Below are positions 1 through 9,265 of a stretch of 64,000 bases of DNA, piece by piece; positions within the stretch are counted from its first letter, which is position 1, and each line of letters opens with the position of its first letter. Under the pieces are notes generated by a model. That model made no database searches. It saw only the letters and a program-made list of their open reading frames with translations, and was not told the DNA's origin. Origin of the DNA: Clostridium_X cadaveris (GTDB lineage Bacteria > Bacillota > Clostridia > Clostridiales > Clostridiaceae). Location: assembly GCF_039521325.1 (NCBI RefSeq), contig NZ_BAAACD010000002.1; one strand, given 5' to 3'. Position numbers and translations under genes: made by a program.

Positions 1-484
1 GGTTATTTCCAGCTCTTAAAATTTTGTTTACTATATCCCCATCATTAGTTAGAAAAATCAATCCTTGAGAATCTTTATCTAGTCTTCCGATTGGGAAAAT
101 TCTTTTCTCATGACCTATAAAATCAACTATATTTCCACGTACTTTATGTTCCGTAGTGCACGTTATTCCTACAGGTTTATTTAATGCTATATACACGAAA
201 TCTTCCGTAGAGGAGATAAGTTTATTATTTATATAGACTTTATCACCAGGAGATACTTTGTCACCCATGATAGCAACTTTATTATTTATTTTTACTGAAC
301 CTTTTTCTATGAGCTTATCAGCTTCACGTCTAGAGCAATAGCCGCTTTCTCCGATATATTTGTTTAATCTTACAGTAGTATTTTTATCTTCATGAATTAT
401 TTTAGTAACATCATTTGATTTATTTTTATAATTATCTATCTTAGTTGTTTCATTTTTTTTACGATAAAATTTAGATTTACTCAT
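1..484 (-). CDS. rluF: 23S rRNA pseudouridine synthase, RluF-like (3' end outside window)
   Basis: This is the N-terminal ~161 codons of a gene that runs off the left edge. An S4 RNA-binding domain comes first (motif RLNKYIGESGYCSRREADK). The start of the catalytic domain follows, with the family signature GRLDKDSQGL, which carries the catalytic Asp. The segments NIVDF and GDIVNKILRAGN next to it resemble RluF, which modifies U2604 of 23S rRNA, more than RluB or RsuA. Start: ATG at 484 lies 8 nt after an AGGAG at about 493-497. An in-frame ATG at 490 is too close to that site. No terminator is visible because the 3' end is missing. RluB or RluE remain possible. Confidence 0.8.
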   Translation of the reverse strand, partial: MSKSKFYRKKNETTKIDNYKNKSNDVTKIIHEDKNTTVRLNKYIGESGYCSRREADKLIEKGSVKINNKVAIMGDKVSPGDKVYINNKLISSTEDFVYIALNKPVGITCTTEHKVRGNIVDFIGHEKRIFPIGRLDKDSQGLIFLTNDGDIVNKILRAGNN

Positions 485-601
485 TTTCATTACTCCTAAT
501 TGTGGGATGTTAAATTTTAAATTAGTAACAATATATAATTATATCTAATATATATATAATTGTATAGGAATTGAGATAAATTAAATAAACTGAATTTTTA
601 A

Positions 602-631
602 CTTCAGGTAGAGTATTAAGTCTATCTGAAG
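602..631. other. Leader hairpin upstream of the glutaredoxin gene
   Basis: An 11-bp inverted repeat (602-612 with 621-631, one G-U pair, 8-nt loop) sits about 50 nt before the start codon at 682. It has no T-run, so it does not look like a terminator. It may be an mRNA-stabilising leader structure or a protein-binding palindrome. Only the symmetry is seen; the role is unknown. Confidence 0.35.
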
Positions 632-681
632 ATTAGATAGTTAAAAGAAAATGATTAAAATGAATTTGTGGAGGATAAATT

Positions 682-906
682 ATGAAAAATGTAGTTGTAT
701 ATACATCAGATAGTTGCACTTATTGTACTCTTACAAAGAACTATTTAAGATCCAAAGGGATTCACTTTGAAATTAGAAATATAAAAGAGCCTATTTACAG
801 AAGAGAACTTATGCGAATGAGGCTTAGGGGAGTTCCAGTAATAAAAGTTGATGATGCAGTTATTGTTGGTTTTGATAGATATGCTATAGATGAAGCGTTA
901 AGATAA
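682..906 (+). CDS. Glutaredoxin-like small thiol protein (NrdH/UXX-star type)
   Basis: A 74-residue single-domain thioredoxin-fold protein. The redox motif CTYC lies at residues 12-15 after the first strand, and the cis-proline loop GVPVI is present before a C-terminal helix. Small glutaredoxins of this kind pass electrons to ribonucleotide reductase or peroxide-defence partners in the cytoplasm; the partner here is unknown. GTGGAGGA lies 7-8 nt before the ATG. The 3' end overlaps the stop of the convergent gene on the minus strand by 9 nt. A 17-bp hairpin with a T-run follows immediately (911-951) and should end the transcript. Family confidence is high; the physiological substrate cannot be read from sequence. 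Confidence 0.85.
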   Translation: MKNVVVYTSDSCTYCTLTKNYLRSKGIHFEIRNIKEPIYRRELMRMRLRGVPVIKVDDAVIVGFDRYAIDEALR

Positions 907-1968
907 AAATATAAAAGGAAGAGAACTAATAGAAAGTTCTCTTCCTTTTATATTGAACAAAGAAGATGAGACATCGTTTGAAGTTAAGTCAATAAACTCA
1001 TCTTTCCCATTATTATTTATATTAGTGTTGATTTTATTACCCTTTAAAAAGTTTATAGTGGTTTCTAATTTAGAAAAGTTAATAGATTTATTAGTTATAT
1101 ATATGTTTATGGAACTTCCTTCCTCAATAATGCCATTATTCTTTGAATAGTATAGTATATTATATAAAGCTTGATCTAGAGATTTATTATCTATCTTTAC
1201 ATTTTTAACTATTTTTCTTGTAGAAGAGCTTCCACCAGAAGCTTCATGTACTTTACCAAAACTATTAACTCTTAATGTAAGATTGCCGCTTATACTCACT
1301 ACAACAACAGATTGAGTATTGTTATAAACTAGAGAGGCAATTAAGATGCTTAAAGCAAGTACAAGTGAGAATCCAACTATCAATGGAAGTTTTCCTTTAA
1401 GTGGTTTTGTTTTCACGCCTTCTATTATGTCACCTATTTTAATGTCATTATGTTCAACATTAGTAGGAACAACGCTTGTTATAGCTCCTGTGCTGGTTAA
1501 TATTATGCAGTAGTTTTTTGAAACTGACAAAACCACTCCCATTAGTGGGGTCTGCGAATTATCATAAGGAATATTTTCGTTTTCTGTGATAGTCAAAAAG
1601 TTACGAAGGCTTGTATGCTTTGTTGGATACAAAAGTATAAAGTATAAAATTATATAATTTCTATATTTTGATATAAAATCAGGAAGTTCTCCGCTCATTT
1701 GTGAAATCTTTTTTAGAGGAATAGATTTTTTATCGTGTATAAAAGCCGTTAAACGAGAATCTTCTAAAATAAGAAAAACTATATTCAAAATTTTGTTTCT
1801 AATTTTAATGCTTGGACAAGATGAAGTAAGTGATTTTAAATTTAGTTTAAAATCATTTAGTTCAGCTAAAAAAGACAGTACATCTTTTTTTCTAGAATCC
1901 TGCATATTATCATTTAGCATATATAGTTTTGGAGCATGTGAAAAACTATATTTTTTATTAACGCCCAT
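898..1968 (-). CDS. SigI C-terminal domain fused to an RsgI-type membrane anti-sigma factor
   Basis: 356 residues. Residues ~25-130 read like the C-terminal DNA-binding domain of sigma-I: a motif like DKKSIPLKKISQMSG and then SKYRNYIIL correspond to the family's DKKxLPxKxLExL and RNRKYIIA. Residues ~140-185 (MGVVLSVSKNYCIILTSTG) match the RsgI N-terminal anti-sigma domain. A single membrane helix follows (~195-217), then an external RsgI-like region. The sigma region 2 that binds the -10 element is absent, and the only upstream gene is divergent. The recognition helix is altered, and the juxtamembrane Asn-Pro self-cleavage site of RsgI proteins (DINPS) reads as SISGN in my alignment. Start: ATG at 1968 after AAGAGGAGAG. 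It may be a repurposed regulator or a decaying remnant; the frame is intact. Confidence 0.7.
   Translation of the reverse strand: MGVNKKYSFSHAPKLYMLNDNMQDSRKKDVLSFLAELNDFKLNLKSLTSSCPSIKIRNKILNIVFLILEDSRLTAFIHDKKSIPLKKISQMSGELPDFISKYRNYIILYFILLYPTKHTSLRNFLTITENENIPYDNSQTPLMGVVLSVSKNYCIILTSTGAITSVVPTNVEHNDIKIGDIIEGVKTKPLKGKLPLIVGFSLVLALSILIASLVYNNTQSVVVVSISGNLTLRVNSFGKVHEASGGSSSTRKIVKNVKIDNKSLDQALYNILYYSKNNGIIEEGSSINIYITNKSINFSKLETTINFLKGNKINTNINNNGKDEFIDLTSNDVSSSLFNIKGRELSISSLPFIFLS
911..951. terminator. Bidirectional terminator inside the convergent overlap
   Basis: A perfect 17-bp stem (911-927 with 935-951) with a 7-nt loop and A/T-runs on both sides. It serves the glutaredoxin transcript on the plus strand. 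On the minus strand it lies inside the last ~18 codons of the SigI-C/RsgI gene, so the protein's C-terminus is encoded by the hairpin. Confidence 0.85.
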
Positions 1969-2074
1969 AAAGCTACTCTCCTCTTAAAAAATATTATAAT
2001 GTGAATATTATAGCATATAAATGTAGAAAATGAGTTAAGAAAGTAAATTAAGTTGTAATTAAAAGAGGTGCCAT

Positions 2075-2767
2075 ATGAAAAAGAATAAATGGATTTGTTG
2101 TTTTTTTGCAGTACTTTGTTTAGTAATGATAATATGTGGTTTTGACAAAAAGGATTTGGCAGGTGTAGGAAAAGAGACTATATCTAAAAAGAGTGATTTT
2201 TACGATATATATATGGATATTCCCAAGATTGAAGGGCTTAAAAATTTAGATTTTCAAACTCAAATCAATGACAAGATAAAAAGAGAATCATCAGATTTCG
2301 CAGATCAAGTACAAAAGGAAGCAGAGGAATATGGTAAAAACCTTGCAGGAATAAAATTTATTATAAAACAGGACTTTAGTACCACATATAATGGAAAGGA
2401 GCTTTTGAGCATTCCTGTAAGCAGATATTATTATGCTGGAGGAGCTCACGGGGTTACAACTCTTAAGACTTTAAATATAGATAAGAATTCGGGGAAAGAG
2501 ATAATATTGAAGGACTTATTTAAAGAAAAGTTTGATTTTAAAGGAGTAATAAACAAAGAGATATCATCTCAGATAGAGAAAAATAAAAATGAATACTTTC
2601 CAGATGAGTTCAAGGGGATAAAAGATAATACAGAATTCTTTTTGACTAATAATGGATTGGTAGTTTATTATCAGCTTTATGAAATAGCTCCATATGTGAA
2701 AGGAATTCCTAAATTTGAAATAAAATATGACTTATTAAAAGAAGGACTTAAATATAATATGCCATAA
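2075..2767 (+). CDS. Secreted or membrane-anchored DUF4163/DUF3298 protein (RsiV/PdaC-like sensor domain)
   Basis: 230 residues. An N-terminal hydrophobic segment (residues ~7-22) follows a basic start and acts as a signal or anchor; the Cys after it lacks a convincing lipobox. The rest is extracellular and matches the DUF4163-DUF3298 pair also found in the lysozyme-binding anti-sigma RsiV and in the deacetylase PdaC. The characteristic loop YYYAGGAHGVT is at ~residue 125, and the NGLVVYYQLYEIAPYVKG stretch lies near the end. There is no catalytic domain and no sigma-binding part, so it is probably a stand-alone cell-envelope domain. AGAGGTG precedes the ATG. The gene is divergent from the SigI-C/RsgI fusion, so the two may share an envelope-stress context. 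Exact role unknown. Confidence 0.65.
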   Translation: MKKNKWICCFFAVLCLVMIICGFDKKDLAGVGKETISKKSDFYDIYMDIPKIEGLKNLDFQTQINDKIKRESSDFADQVQKEAEEYGKNLAGIKFIIKQDFSTTYNGKELLSIPVSRYYYAGGAHGVTTLKTLNIDKNSGKEIILKDLFKEKFDFKGVINKEISSQIEKNKNEYFPDEFKGIKDNTEFFLTNNGLVVYYQLYEIAPYVKGIPKFEIKYDLLKEGLKYNMP

Positions 2768-2840
2768 GATGAAATTAATAAGGTAACTATATTGACTTTA
2801 TATGGTAGAGATAATATAATTAGTAGCAAATTAAGTAGTA

Positions 2841-2875
2841 AGACCAGCCTTGATGTGCTTAGTTGGGGCTGGTCT
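2841..2875 (+). terminator. Hairpin between the DUF3298 gene and aldehyde dehydrogenase
   Basis: A perfect 9-bp GC-rich stem (AGACCAGCC with GGCTGGTCT) and 17-nt loop, followed by an A/T-rich but imperfect T-tract. It ends about 36 nt before the GTG of the next gene. It could terminate the upstream gene or attenuate read-through into the next one. Confidence 0.5.
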
Positions 2876-2911
2876 AATGCTATTATATTATATTTTATAG
2901 GAGGGCTAGCC

Positions 2912-4285
2912 GTGAATTTAAATGAAATAGTAGAATCTCAGAGAAAGTACTACAATCAAGGTGAAACCTTAGACGTTAGTTTTAGAATTGCAATGCTTAA
3001 GAAATTAAAAAATAGTATTTTAGCATATGAAGAAAATCTATATGATGCACTTTGGCAAGATTTAAGAAAGTCTAAGTTTGAATCTTACGAAACAGAAATA
3101 GGTCTTGTCATAGATGAAATCGATTTATCAATAAAAAAGTTACGATCTTGGGCAAAACCAAAGAGAAAGAGAACACCAATGGTTCATTTCTTATCCTACA
3201 GCTATAGATACCCTAATCCATATGGAGTAGTTCTTATAATGTCACCATGGAATTATCCATTTCAACTTACTATGTCACCATTAGTTGGAGCAATTGCAGC
3301 AGGAAACTGCGCTGTTATAAAGCCATCAAAATATTCTAAGGCAACTTCAGAAATCATGGAGAAAATAATAGAAGATACTTTTAAGGTAAATTATGTATCA
3401 GTAGTTGAAAGAGAAGGTGGACGTGAATCCATACAAAATATTTTAAAGGAAAGATATGATTATATATTTTTTACGGGAGGAACTACTGTAGGAAAGGTAG
3501 TCATGGAATCAGCATCTAAGAATCTAACTCCAGTAACTTTAGAGCTTGGAGGAAAGAGTCCATGTATAGTTGACAGTGATGCAAATATAGATTTAGCTGC
3601 TAAGAGAATAGTTTGGGGAAAATTTTTAAACTGTGGACAAACATGCGTTGCACCAGATTATTTATGGGTGCAAAAGGATGTAAAATATAAGCTTCTTGAT
3701 AGAATGGGGTATTATATCAATGAGTTTTATGGTGAAAATCCGAATATAAGTCCTGATTATCCACGAATTATAAATGATAGACAGTTTGACAGGCTTATTT
3801 CTTATTTAAAGAAAGGCAATGTGGTTATAGGTGGGGTATATGATAAAGAAACAAGATATATATCACCAACAATAATAGATAATGTTGAATGGGATTATGA
3901 GATAATGAAGGATGAAATATTTGGACCTATAATGCCTGTTTTAGAGTTTTCAACTATTGAAGAGGTTATTGATAAGCTTAGGGGAAAAGAAAAACCATTA
4001 GCATTTTATTATTTTACTAAAAGCAAAGACAAAGAGAAAAATATGATGATAAAGACAACATCTGGCGGTGGATGTATAAATGATACAATAATACATGTAG
4101 CATCTCACCATGTGCCTTTTGGTGGAGTAGGTGCAAGCGGAATGGGTGCCTATCATGGAAAAGCTTCTTTTGATACATTTACTCATTATAAATCTATTAT
4201 AAAGAAGAGTAATTTACTTGATATAAGATTTAGATATGCGCCATATGCTGGAAAGCTTAAGTGGTTAAAAAAGATTATGGGCTAA
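2912..4285 (+). CDS. NAD(P)-dependent aldehyde dehydrogenase (class 3 / YwdH type)
   Basis: 458 residues from a GTG start preceded by TAGGAGGG; an upstream in-frame TTG would add 40 unlikely residues. Family motifs in order: SPWNYPFQL (substrate channel), FTGGTTVGK (NAD fold), LELGGKSP with the general-base Glu at ~211, NCGQTCVAP with the catalytic Cys at ~245, EIFGP, and PFGGVGASGMGAYHG near the C-terminus. The ~450-residue length and the C-terminal HYKSI region are typical of the class 3/fatty-aldehyde branch, which oxidises medium- to long-chain or aromatic aldehydes to acids. The gene stands alone between hairpins and no pathway partner is adjacent, so the substrate is open. Confidence 0.9.
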   Translation: MNLNEIVESQRKYYNQGETLDVSFRIAMLKKLKNSILAYEENLYDALWQDLRKSKFESYETEIGLVIDEIDLSIKKLRSWAKPKRKRTPMVHFLSYSYRYPNPYGVVLIMSPWNYPFQLTMSPLVGAIAAGNCAVIKPSKYSKATSEIMEKIIEDTFKVNYVSVVEREGGRESIQNILKERYDYIFFTGGTTVGKVVMESASKNLTPVTLELGGKSPCIVDSDANIDLAAKRIVWGKFLNCGQTCVAPDYLWVQKDVKYKLLDRMGYYINEFYGENPNISPDYPRIINDRQFDRLISYLKKGNVVIGGVYDKETRYISPTIIDNVEWDYEIMKDEIFGPIMPVLEFSTIEEVIDKLRGKEKPLAFYYFTKSKDKEKNMMIKTTSGGGCINDTIIHVASHHVPFGGVGASGMGAYHGKASFDTFTHYKSIIKKSNLLDIRFRYAPYAGKLKWLKKIMG

Positions 4286-4419
4286 GAACCTAATATATTC
4301 TAGCTTCAAAGGATAAAAACTGATATGCAATTTCTAAAACTGTACTCCTAAAACCATAAATAAAAGAATATCAATGATATAATTTAGTTAACACAATATG
4401 GAATCAAGGAGGAATAACT

Positions 4420-6198
4420 ATGAGCGAGGAATTAAATATGAGTTGGGATTTAAGCCAGCTATATAGCAGTTTTCAAGGAGAAGATTTTATCTCAGGTATG
4501 AAAGCTTTAGATGATAAAATTAATGAGATAAATAATTGGGCTAAAAACAATTTAAATACTACAGAAGATGCGGTTAGAAAGATGGAAGAGTATTTAAATT
4601 TAAATAGAGAATATACATCTCTTTTGGGAAGACTTTCATCTTTTTCAAGATTAACTCTATCAGCAAATGCAAAAAATAGTGAAGCAAAGAAAGCATCTGT
4701 AGTACTTAAGCAAAAGGAGACATTGACTAAGAATGTTCAAGTTGTATTTATAAAATGGCTAGGAAAATTAGAGAATATAGATGAAATAATAAATGCGTCA
4801 GAAGAACTAAAAAATCATGAGTTCATAATAAAAGAATTAGATAGTAAGAATGATTATATGCTTAGTGAAGAAGTTGAAGTTGCCTTATCTAAAATGGCTC
4901 TTACAGGCTCAAGCTCTTGGGAAAACCTAAGAAATACTTTAACTTCAAATCATATGGTTCCCATAACTATAGACGGTAAAGAAGAAATCTTAAGTATAAA
5001 TAAAGTAAAGAATATGCAATTCAGTTCTGACAAGACCTTGAGAAAGATTGCGTCAGAAGCTGAAAGAAAAAGTAACAAAGTCATAGAAGAAGGCGTTGCA
5101 TCAGCATTAAATGGAATAAAGGGTGAGGTAATCACTGTATGTGATATGAAAGGATACAAATCTCCTCTTAGCAAAACTCTTATAGATGCAAGAATGGATG
5201 AAGAAACTTTAAATTCTATGTTGGAAGCTATGAAAGAAAGCTTAAATGATTTCCAAAAATATTTTAGAAAGAAAGCGCAGCTTTTAGGCCATAAAGATAA
5301 ACTTCCTTATTACGATATTATGGCTCCAATAAGCACATCAGAAAAGGAGTATACTTATGAAGAGACTAGAGACTTTATAGTAAAACATTTTTCTTCATTT
5401 TCTAAAGATATGGGAGCTATGGCCGAAAGAGCTTTTAATGATAGATGGATAGATTCAGAGGTAAGAGATGGGAAAAGAGGAGGAGCGTTCTGCTCAAACC
5501 TTCATGTAATAAAGCAAAGCAGGATACTTTGTAGTTTCAGTGGAAGCTTTAAAAATGTATGTACATTAGCTCATGAACTTGGACATGCTTATCATGGAAT
5601 GATTTTAGGAGCAGAGGACATACTTAATACAAAATATCCAATGCCTTTGGCAGAAACAGCATCAATATTCTCAGAAACTATGGTAAGAAATGCTGCTTTA
5701 AAGGATGCAGACAAGGAAGAGGCTTTAGGAATACTTGGAGCAGAACTTGTAAACTGTGCATCAGTTATAGTTGATATATATGCTAGATTCTTATTTGAAA
5801 AAGAAGTATTTGAAAGAAGAAAGAATGGAGACTTATCTGTTGATGAAATAAAAGAAATAATGGTTTGTGCAGAAAAGGAAGCTTATGGCGAAGCTATTGA
5901 TGAAACAACATTAGATCCATATGCATGGATTCATAAGCCACATTACTACTTTACAGAGAGGAACTTCTACAACTTCCCATATGCTTTCGGATTATTATTT
6001 GCAAAGGGATTATATAGTCAGTATCTAAAAGAAGGAGACGCTTTTGTAGAAAAGTATAACAAAATCCTATCTTTAACGGGAAAAGCAAATATTTATGATG
6101 TAACAAAATTTGCAGGAATAGATGTTCATGACATAAACTTCTGGAGAAGTTCTTTAGATATAATAAGAAAAGATATAGAAAAGTTTTGTCAGTTATAA
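4420..6198 (+). CDS. pepF: Oligoendopeptidase F (M3 zinc peptidase)
   Basis: 592 residues, the usual length for PepF. The zinc site HELGH sits at ~residue 385 in the context LAHELGHAYHG. The third ligand Glu is in the downstream helix AETASIFSE, as in M3 peptidases. The C-terminal FPYAFGLLFAKGLY motif is typical of the F subfamily. The N-terminal half is the helical domain that restricts entry to short peptides. The enzyme is cytoplasmic and trims peptides of roughly 7-17 residues during amino acid scavenging, which suits a Stickland fermenter. AAGGAGGAA lies 7 nt before the ATG. The gene is monocistronic, with a hairpin terminator just after it. Confidence 0.93.
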   Translation: MSEELNMSWDLSQLYSSFQGEDFISGMKALDDKINEINNWAKNNLNTTEDAVRKMEEYLNLNREYTSLLGRLSSFSRLTLSANAKNSEAKKASVVLKQKETLTKNVQVVFIKWLGKLENIDEIINASEELKNHEFIIKELDSKNDYMLSEEVEVALSKMALTGSSSWENLRNTLTSNHMVPITIDGKEEILSINKVKNMQFSSDKTLRKIASEAERKSNKVIEEGVASALNGIKGEVITVCDMKGYKSPLSKTLIDARMDEETLNSMLEAMKESLNDFQKYFRKKAQLLGHKDKLPYYDIMAPISTSEKEYTYEETRDFIVKHFSSFSKDMGAMAERAFNDRWIDSEVRDGKRGGAFCSNLHVIKQSRILCSFSGSFKNVCTLAHELGHAYHGMILGAEDILNTKYPMPLAETASIFSETMVRNAALKDADKEEALGILGAELVNCASVIVDIYARFLFEKEVFERRKNGDLSVDEIKEIMVCAEKEAYGEAIDETTLDPYAWIHKPHYYFTERNFYNFPYAFGLLFAKGLYSQYLKEGDAFVEKYNKILSLTGKANIYDVTKFAGIDVHDINFWRSSLDIIRKDIEKFCQL

Positions 6199-6206
6199 AA
6201 TATAAG

Positions 6207-6236
6207 ATACAGGGGATAGATCCTCTGTATTTTTTT
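6207..6236 (+). terminator. Terminator after pepF
   Basis: A 10-bp stem (6207-6216 with 6221-6230, one G-U pair), a 4-nt loop and a T7 run directly after. Confidence 0.85.
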
Positions 6237-6368
6237 GAACTAAATAGATTAAGTTTCCCGCAAATCTTAAATATTCCTAAAGAGTTTCTTAAAAGCTATT
6301 AAAGGTGCTTACTAAATGGGAATACTATAAGATATAATTAAAAGAGTAATAATTTTATGAGGTGAATT

Positions 6369-7298
6369 ATGGCGACTATATTAGAATTGAAAAATGTCAG
6401 TAAAACAATGGGGAAGAAAAAAGCCGTAGACAATATTAGTTTTACAGTAAATTCAGGAGAGATATTTGGCTTTTTAGGACCCAATGGAGCTGGTAAGACT
6501 ACGACTATAAAAATGATAACAGGTCTTTTAAGTATCGATGAAGGAGAAATTTTTATAGGCGGAAAAAATGTAAAAAAGGATTTTGAAGGTGCTTTAGAAA
6601 ATGTTGGGGGGATTATAGAAAATCCTGAGATGTACGGATATTTAAGCGGAAGAGATAACTTGAAAATTTATGGGAAAATGCATGGAACAGTATCAAAAGA
6701 TAGAATAGATGAAACCGTAAAGATGGTAAAGCTTGAAAATCGTATAGATGATAAAGTTAAAAAATATTCCCTAGGAATGAGACAGAGACTAGGAGTTGCT
6801 CAAGCTTTACTACATAAGCCTAAGCTTCTTATATTGGATGAACCTACCAATGGATTAGACCCAGTAGGTATAAAGGAACTTAGAGATAATCTTAGAGAGC
6901 TTGCTGAAAACGAAGGACTTGCTGTTTTAGTATCCAGCCATCTTTTAAGTGAAATGGAGCTTATGTGTGACAGAGTTGGAATAATAGATAATGGAAAGAT
7001 AATCGACATAAGGTCTTTAAAGGACATAAAGAAGAAAAGTAAGGATGTTAACTTGTATTCTTTAGATGTCTCAGATACTGATAAAACCATAGAAGTTATA
7101 AAAGATGAATATAAAGATATGAAGGTTGAAAAACATGATGAAAAGCTTAGATTAAACTGTTCTCGTGAAGAGATAGCTAAGATAAATAAACTTCTAATAA
7201 ATGCAGATATTTTGGTTTATGAAATGGCTATAAATTCTAAAACTCTTGAAGATGAGTTTATGGAAGTTACAAAGGGGTCTAAGGATCAAATATCTTAA
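6369..7298 (+). CDS. ABC transporter ATP-binding protein (BcrA/CcmA-type exporter)
   Basis: 309 residues. Walker A GPNGAGKTT is at ~residue 38, the Q-loop region follows, then the signature YSLGMRQRLG and Walker B LLILDEPTNGLDP with the catalytic Glu, and the switch His in SSHLLSE. The ~85-residue C-terminal extension is usual for the bacitracin-type BcrA group that pairs with ABC-2 permeases. The permease gene follows after 48 nt, so the two form an export system. Neither a peptide precursor nor a two-component system is adjacent, so the exported compound cannot be named. ATGAGGTGA lies before the ATG. Confidence 0.9.
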   Translation: MATILELKNVSKTMGKKKAVDNISFTVNSGEIFGFLGPNGAGKTTTIKMITGLLSIDEGEIFIGGKNVKKDFEGALENVGGIIENPEMYGYLSGRDNLKIYGKMHGTVSKDRIDETVKMVKLENRIDDKVKKYSLGMRQRLGVAQALLHKPKLLILDEPTNGLDPVGIKELRDNLRELAENEGLAVLVSSHLLSEMELMCDRVGIIDNGKIIDIRSLKDIKKKSKDVNLYSLDVSDTDKTIEVIKDEYKDMKVEKHDEKLRLNCSREEIAKINKLLINADILVYEMAINSKTLEDEFMEVTKGSKDQIS

Positions 7299-7346
7299 TA
7301 AAAATGATATTAGGTAATATATCTTAGTTATAAAAGGAGAATGAAA

Positions 7347-9011
7347 ATGAGAAAGATAGGTATTCTTACGAAGAATGAACTGATAAAGCAATACAAAAAA
7401 GTTGGTACAAAAGTAATTTTAATTTTAATATTTATATCAGCTCTTGCTATTCCAGGAGCTATAAAGTTTATCAGTGAAAAAGAAAGAAATTCAAATTCCT
7501 ATATAGAGCATTATAAATCACAGCTTGAATATTTAGATATGGATAATAAAAATTTGGAGAAGGAAGGAAATACCAAGAATAATCAGCTTCTTAAAGCAAT
7601 AAGAAGCAAGGAAAAAGAAAAGTTAAACATTCTTATAGACAACAACATATCCTATGACGACTGGAGATCTGATAGTGTAAATCAATGGTTTGAAAATGAA
7701 GTTTCAATAATAACAATTCAAGCTATATTAGATGGACATGAGACAAAAGATATACCAGATTATTTTGGATCAGAAAAGATACAGATATTTAGTTCAATGT
7801 CTAAAGAAGAGTTGCAAGAAGAGTTAAAGATACTAAATAAGAGTAATCCAAAACTAAAGGACGGTATAGTAAAGAATGATTTTATGTCTTATTTAGATGC
7901 TAACATAAAATCGATGAAAGAATCAGTAAATAAACAAAAAGAGAATATAAAGACTATGGAAGATGCTATAAAAGCTGATCCTAAGAAGAATGATTTAAAA
8001 GCAGTTTTAGAAAGTGCAAAAGCACAATTAAAGGCTACAGAAGGAAGACTTGAAGCAACTCAATATAGATATAACAATAAAATAGCTTATGACAATAATG
8101 ATTGGAAGAGTAATACTATAAAAGATATAGGATTCAAGTATGATTCTCAGATGGAGGCCATGCTAGATGAAGAAAGATTCAATCAGCAATATAGCCATCA
8201 AATTTCAAGAGGTATGACATATGAAACTTATAAAAAAGATTTTGAAGATAAACAGAAAAAGATAAAAGAAGAGATAGAGCTTAATTGGTATAGTTTGAAA
8301 AATGAAGTGCCACAAATTAAATTCCAAAAAGATGCTAGAAGTTCTGTAGACCAACTATATTTAATGTATGTATCTGTAATAATAGTTGTCTCTATAATAA
8401 TAGCAGGTGGTATTGTATCATCAGAGTTTTCTACTGGAACAGTAAGGCTTCTTATGATAAGACCAGTATCAAGATGGAAATTCTTGTTCTCAAAACTTAT
8501 GGCAGTACTTATTGTAGGCTACACAACTCTTATATTAAGTGTGGGAATGCTTATAATATCAAGTGGAATAACTTATGGATTTAAGGGATTTGGAACCAAT
8601 GTAATAAGCTTTGTAGGAGGAAGCATAGTAGAAAAGAATTATATTGCTTCGATAATACCAAAGCTAATGTTCTCAAGCATAAGTCTTATATTTATAATTG
8701 CAGTTGCAATAACTTTATCAACAATAACTAGAAATACAGCATTATCAGTAGGTTTAACTATGATGATGTATTTAGGAAGTTCACCTGCTACTCTTATGCT
8801 TACAGGATTAAATATGAAATGGGTGACAAAAACAATATTCCCATACATGAATTTATCAAACTTCTATGGTGATTCTATAATAGTGGGAATGATAAAGCAG
8901 CAATTTGGAGTAAATTTGGATCCAAACTTCGGAGCTGCATATCTTCTAATATTTGCAGCTATACTACTTGCAATTTCCTTTATATCTTTTGTAAAGAGAG
9001 ACGTTAAGTAG
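7347..9011 (+). CDS. ABC-2 family permease
   Basis: 554 residues. One membrane helix lies near the N-terminus (~residues 17-37). A long extracytoplasmic region of about 300 residues follows, rich in Lys/Glu and predicted helical, including a coiled-coil-like stretch. The C-terminal half carries five to six membrane helices starting near YVSVIIVVSIIIAGG. This is the ABC-2 architecture in which helices 1 and 2 are separated by a large external domain. SSEFSTGTVRLLMIRPVSR is the typical cytoplasmic loop that contacts the ATPase. Start: ATG at 7347 is 7 nt after AGGAG; an ATG at 7341 is too close. It works with the upstream ATPase and ends at a strong terminator. Confidence 0.87.
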   Translation: MRKIGILTKNELIKQYKKVGTKVILILIFISALAIPGAIKFISEKERNSNSYIEHYKSQLEYLDMDNKNLEKEGNTKNNQLLKAIRSKEKEKLNILIDNNISYDDWRSDSVNQWFENEVSIITIQAILDGHETKDIPDYFGSEKIQIFSSMSKEELQEELKILNKSNPKLKDGIVKNDFMSYLDANIKSMKESVNKQKENIKTMEDAIKADPKKNDLKAVLESAKAQLKATEGRLEATQYRYNNKIAYDNNDWKSNTIKDIGFKYDSQMEAMLDEERFNQQYSHQISRGMTYETYKKDFEDKQKKIKEEIELNWYSLKNEVPQIKFQKDARSSVDQLYLMYVSVIIVVSIIIAGGIVSSEFSTGTVRLLMIRPVSRWKFLFSKLMAVLIVGYTTLILSVGMLIISSGITYGFKGFGTNVISFVGGSIVEKNYIASIIPKLMFSSISLIFIIAVAITLSTITRNTALSVGLTMMMYLGSSPATLMLTGLNMKWVTKTIFPYMNLSNFYGDSIIVGMIKQQFGVNLDPNFGAAYLLIFAAILLAISFISFVKRDVK

Positions 9012-9135
9012 ATATAAGAGTAAATAGTGAATAATTAAGCGATAAAAAATAAGATAGCATTAACTAGGATTTAGAAGTTTTAAAATAATTTCAAATAAAA
9101 GAATTTAAAATTGAGTATGAGTTTTTAATTGTATA

Positions 9136-9180
9136 AAAAAGGAGCAAGTTTCCCCCCTCGGAAGTTCTTGCTCCTTTTTC
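9136..9180 (+). terminator. Terminator of the ABC exporter operon
   Basis: A 13-bp stem (9136-9148 with 9167-9179) that ends in a T5 run, with an 18-nt loop holding a C6 tract. Confidence 0.85.
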
Positions 9181-9265
9181 TTGTGACAAATATTATATAA
9201 ATATTTAATTTATTTTTCTGTTGAAATGATGATATCAAAAATATAACTTATTTCAGTTTAAAAGA

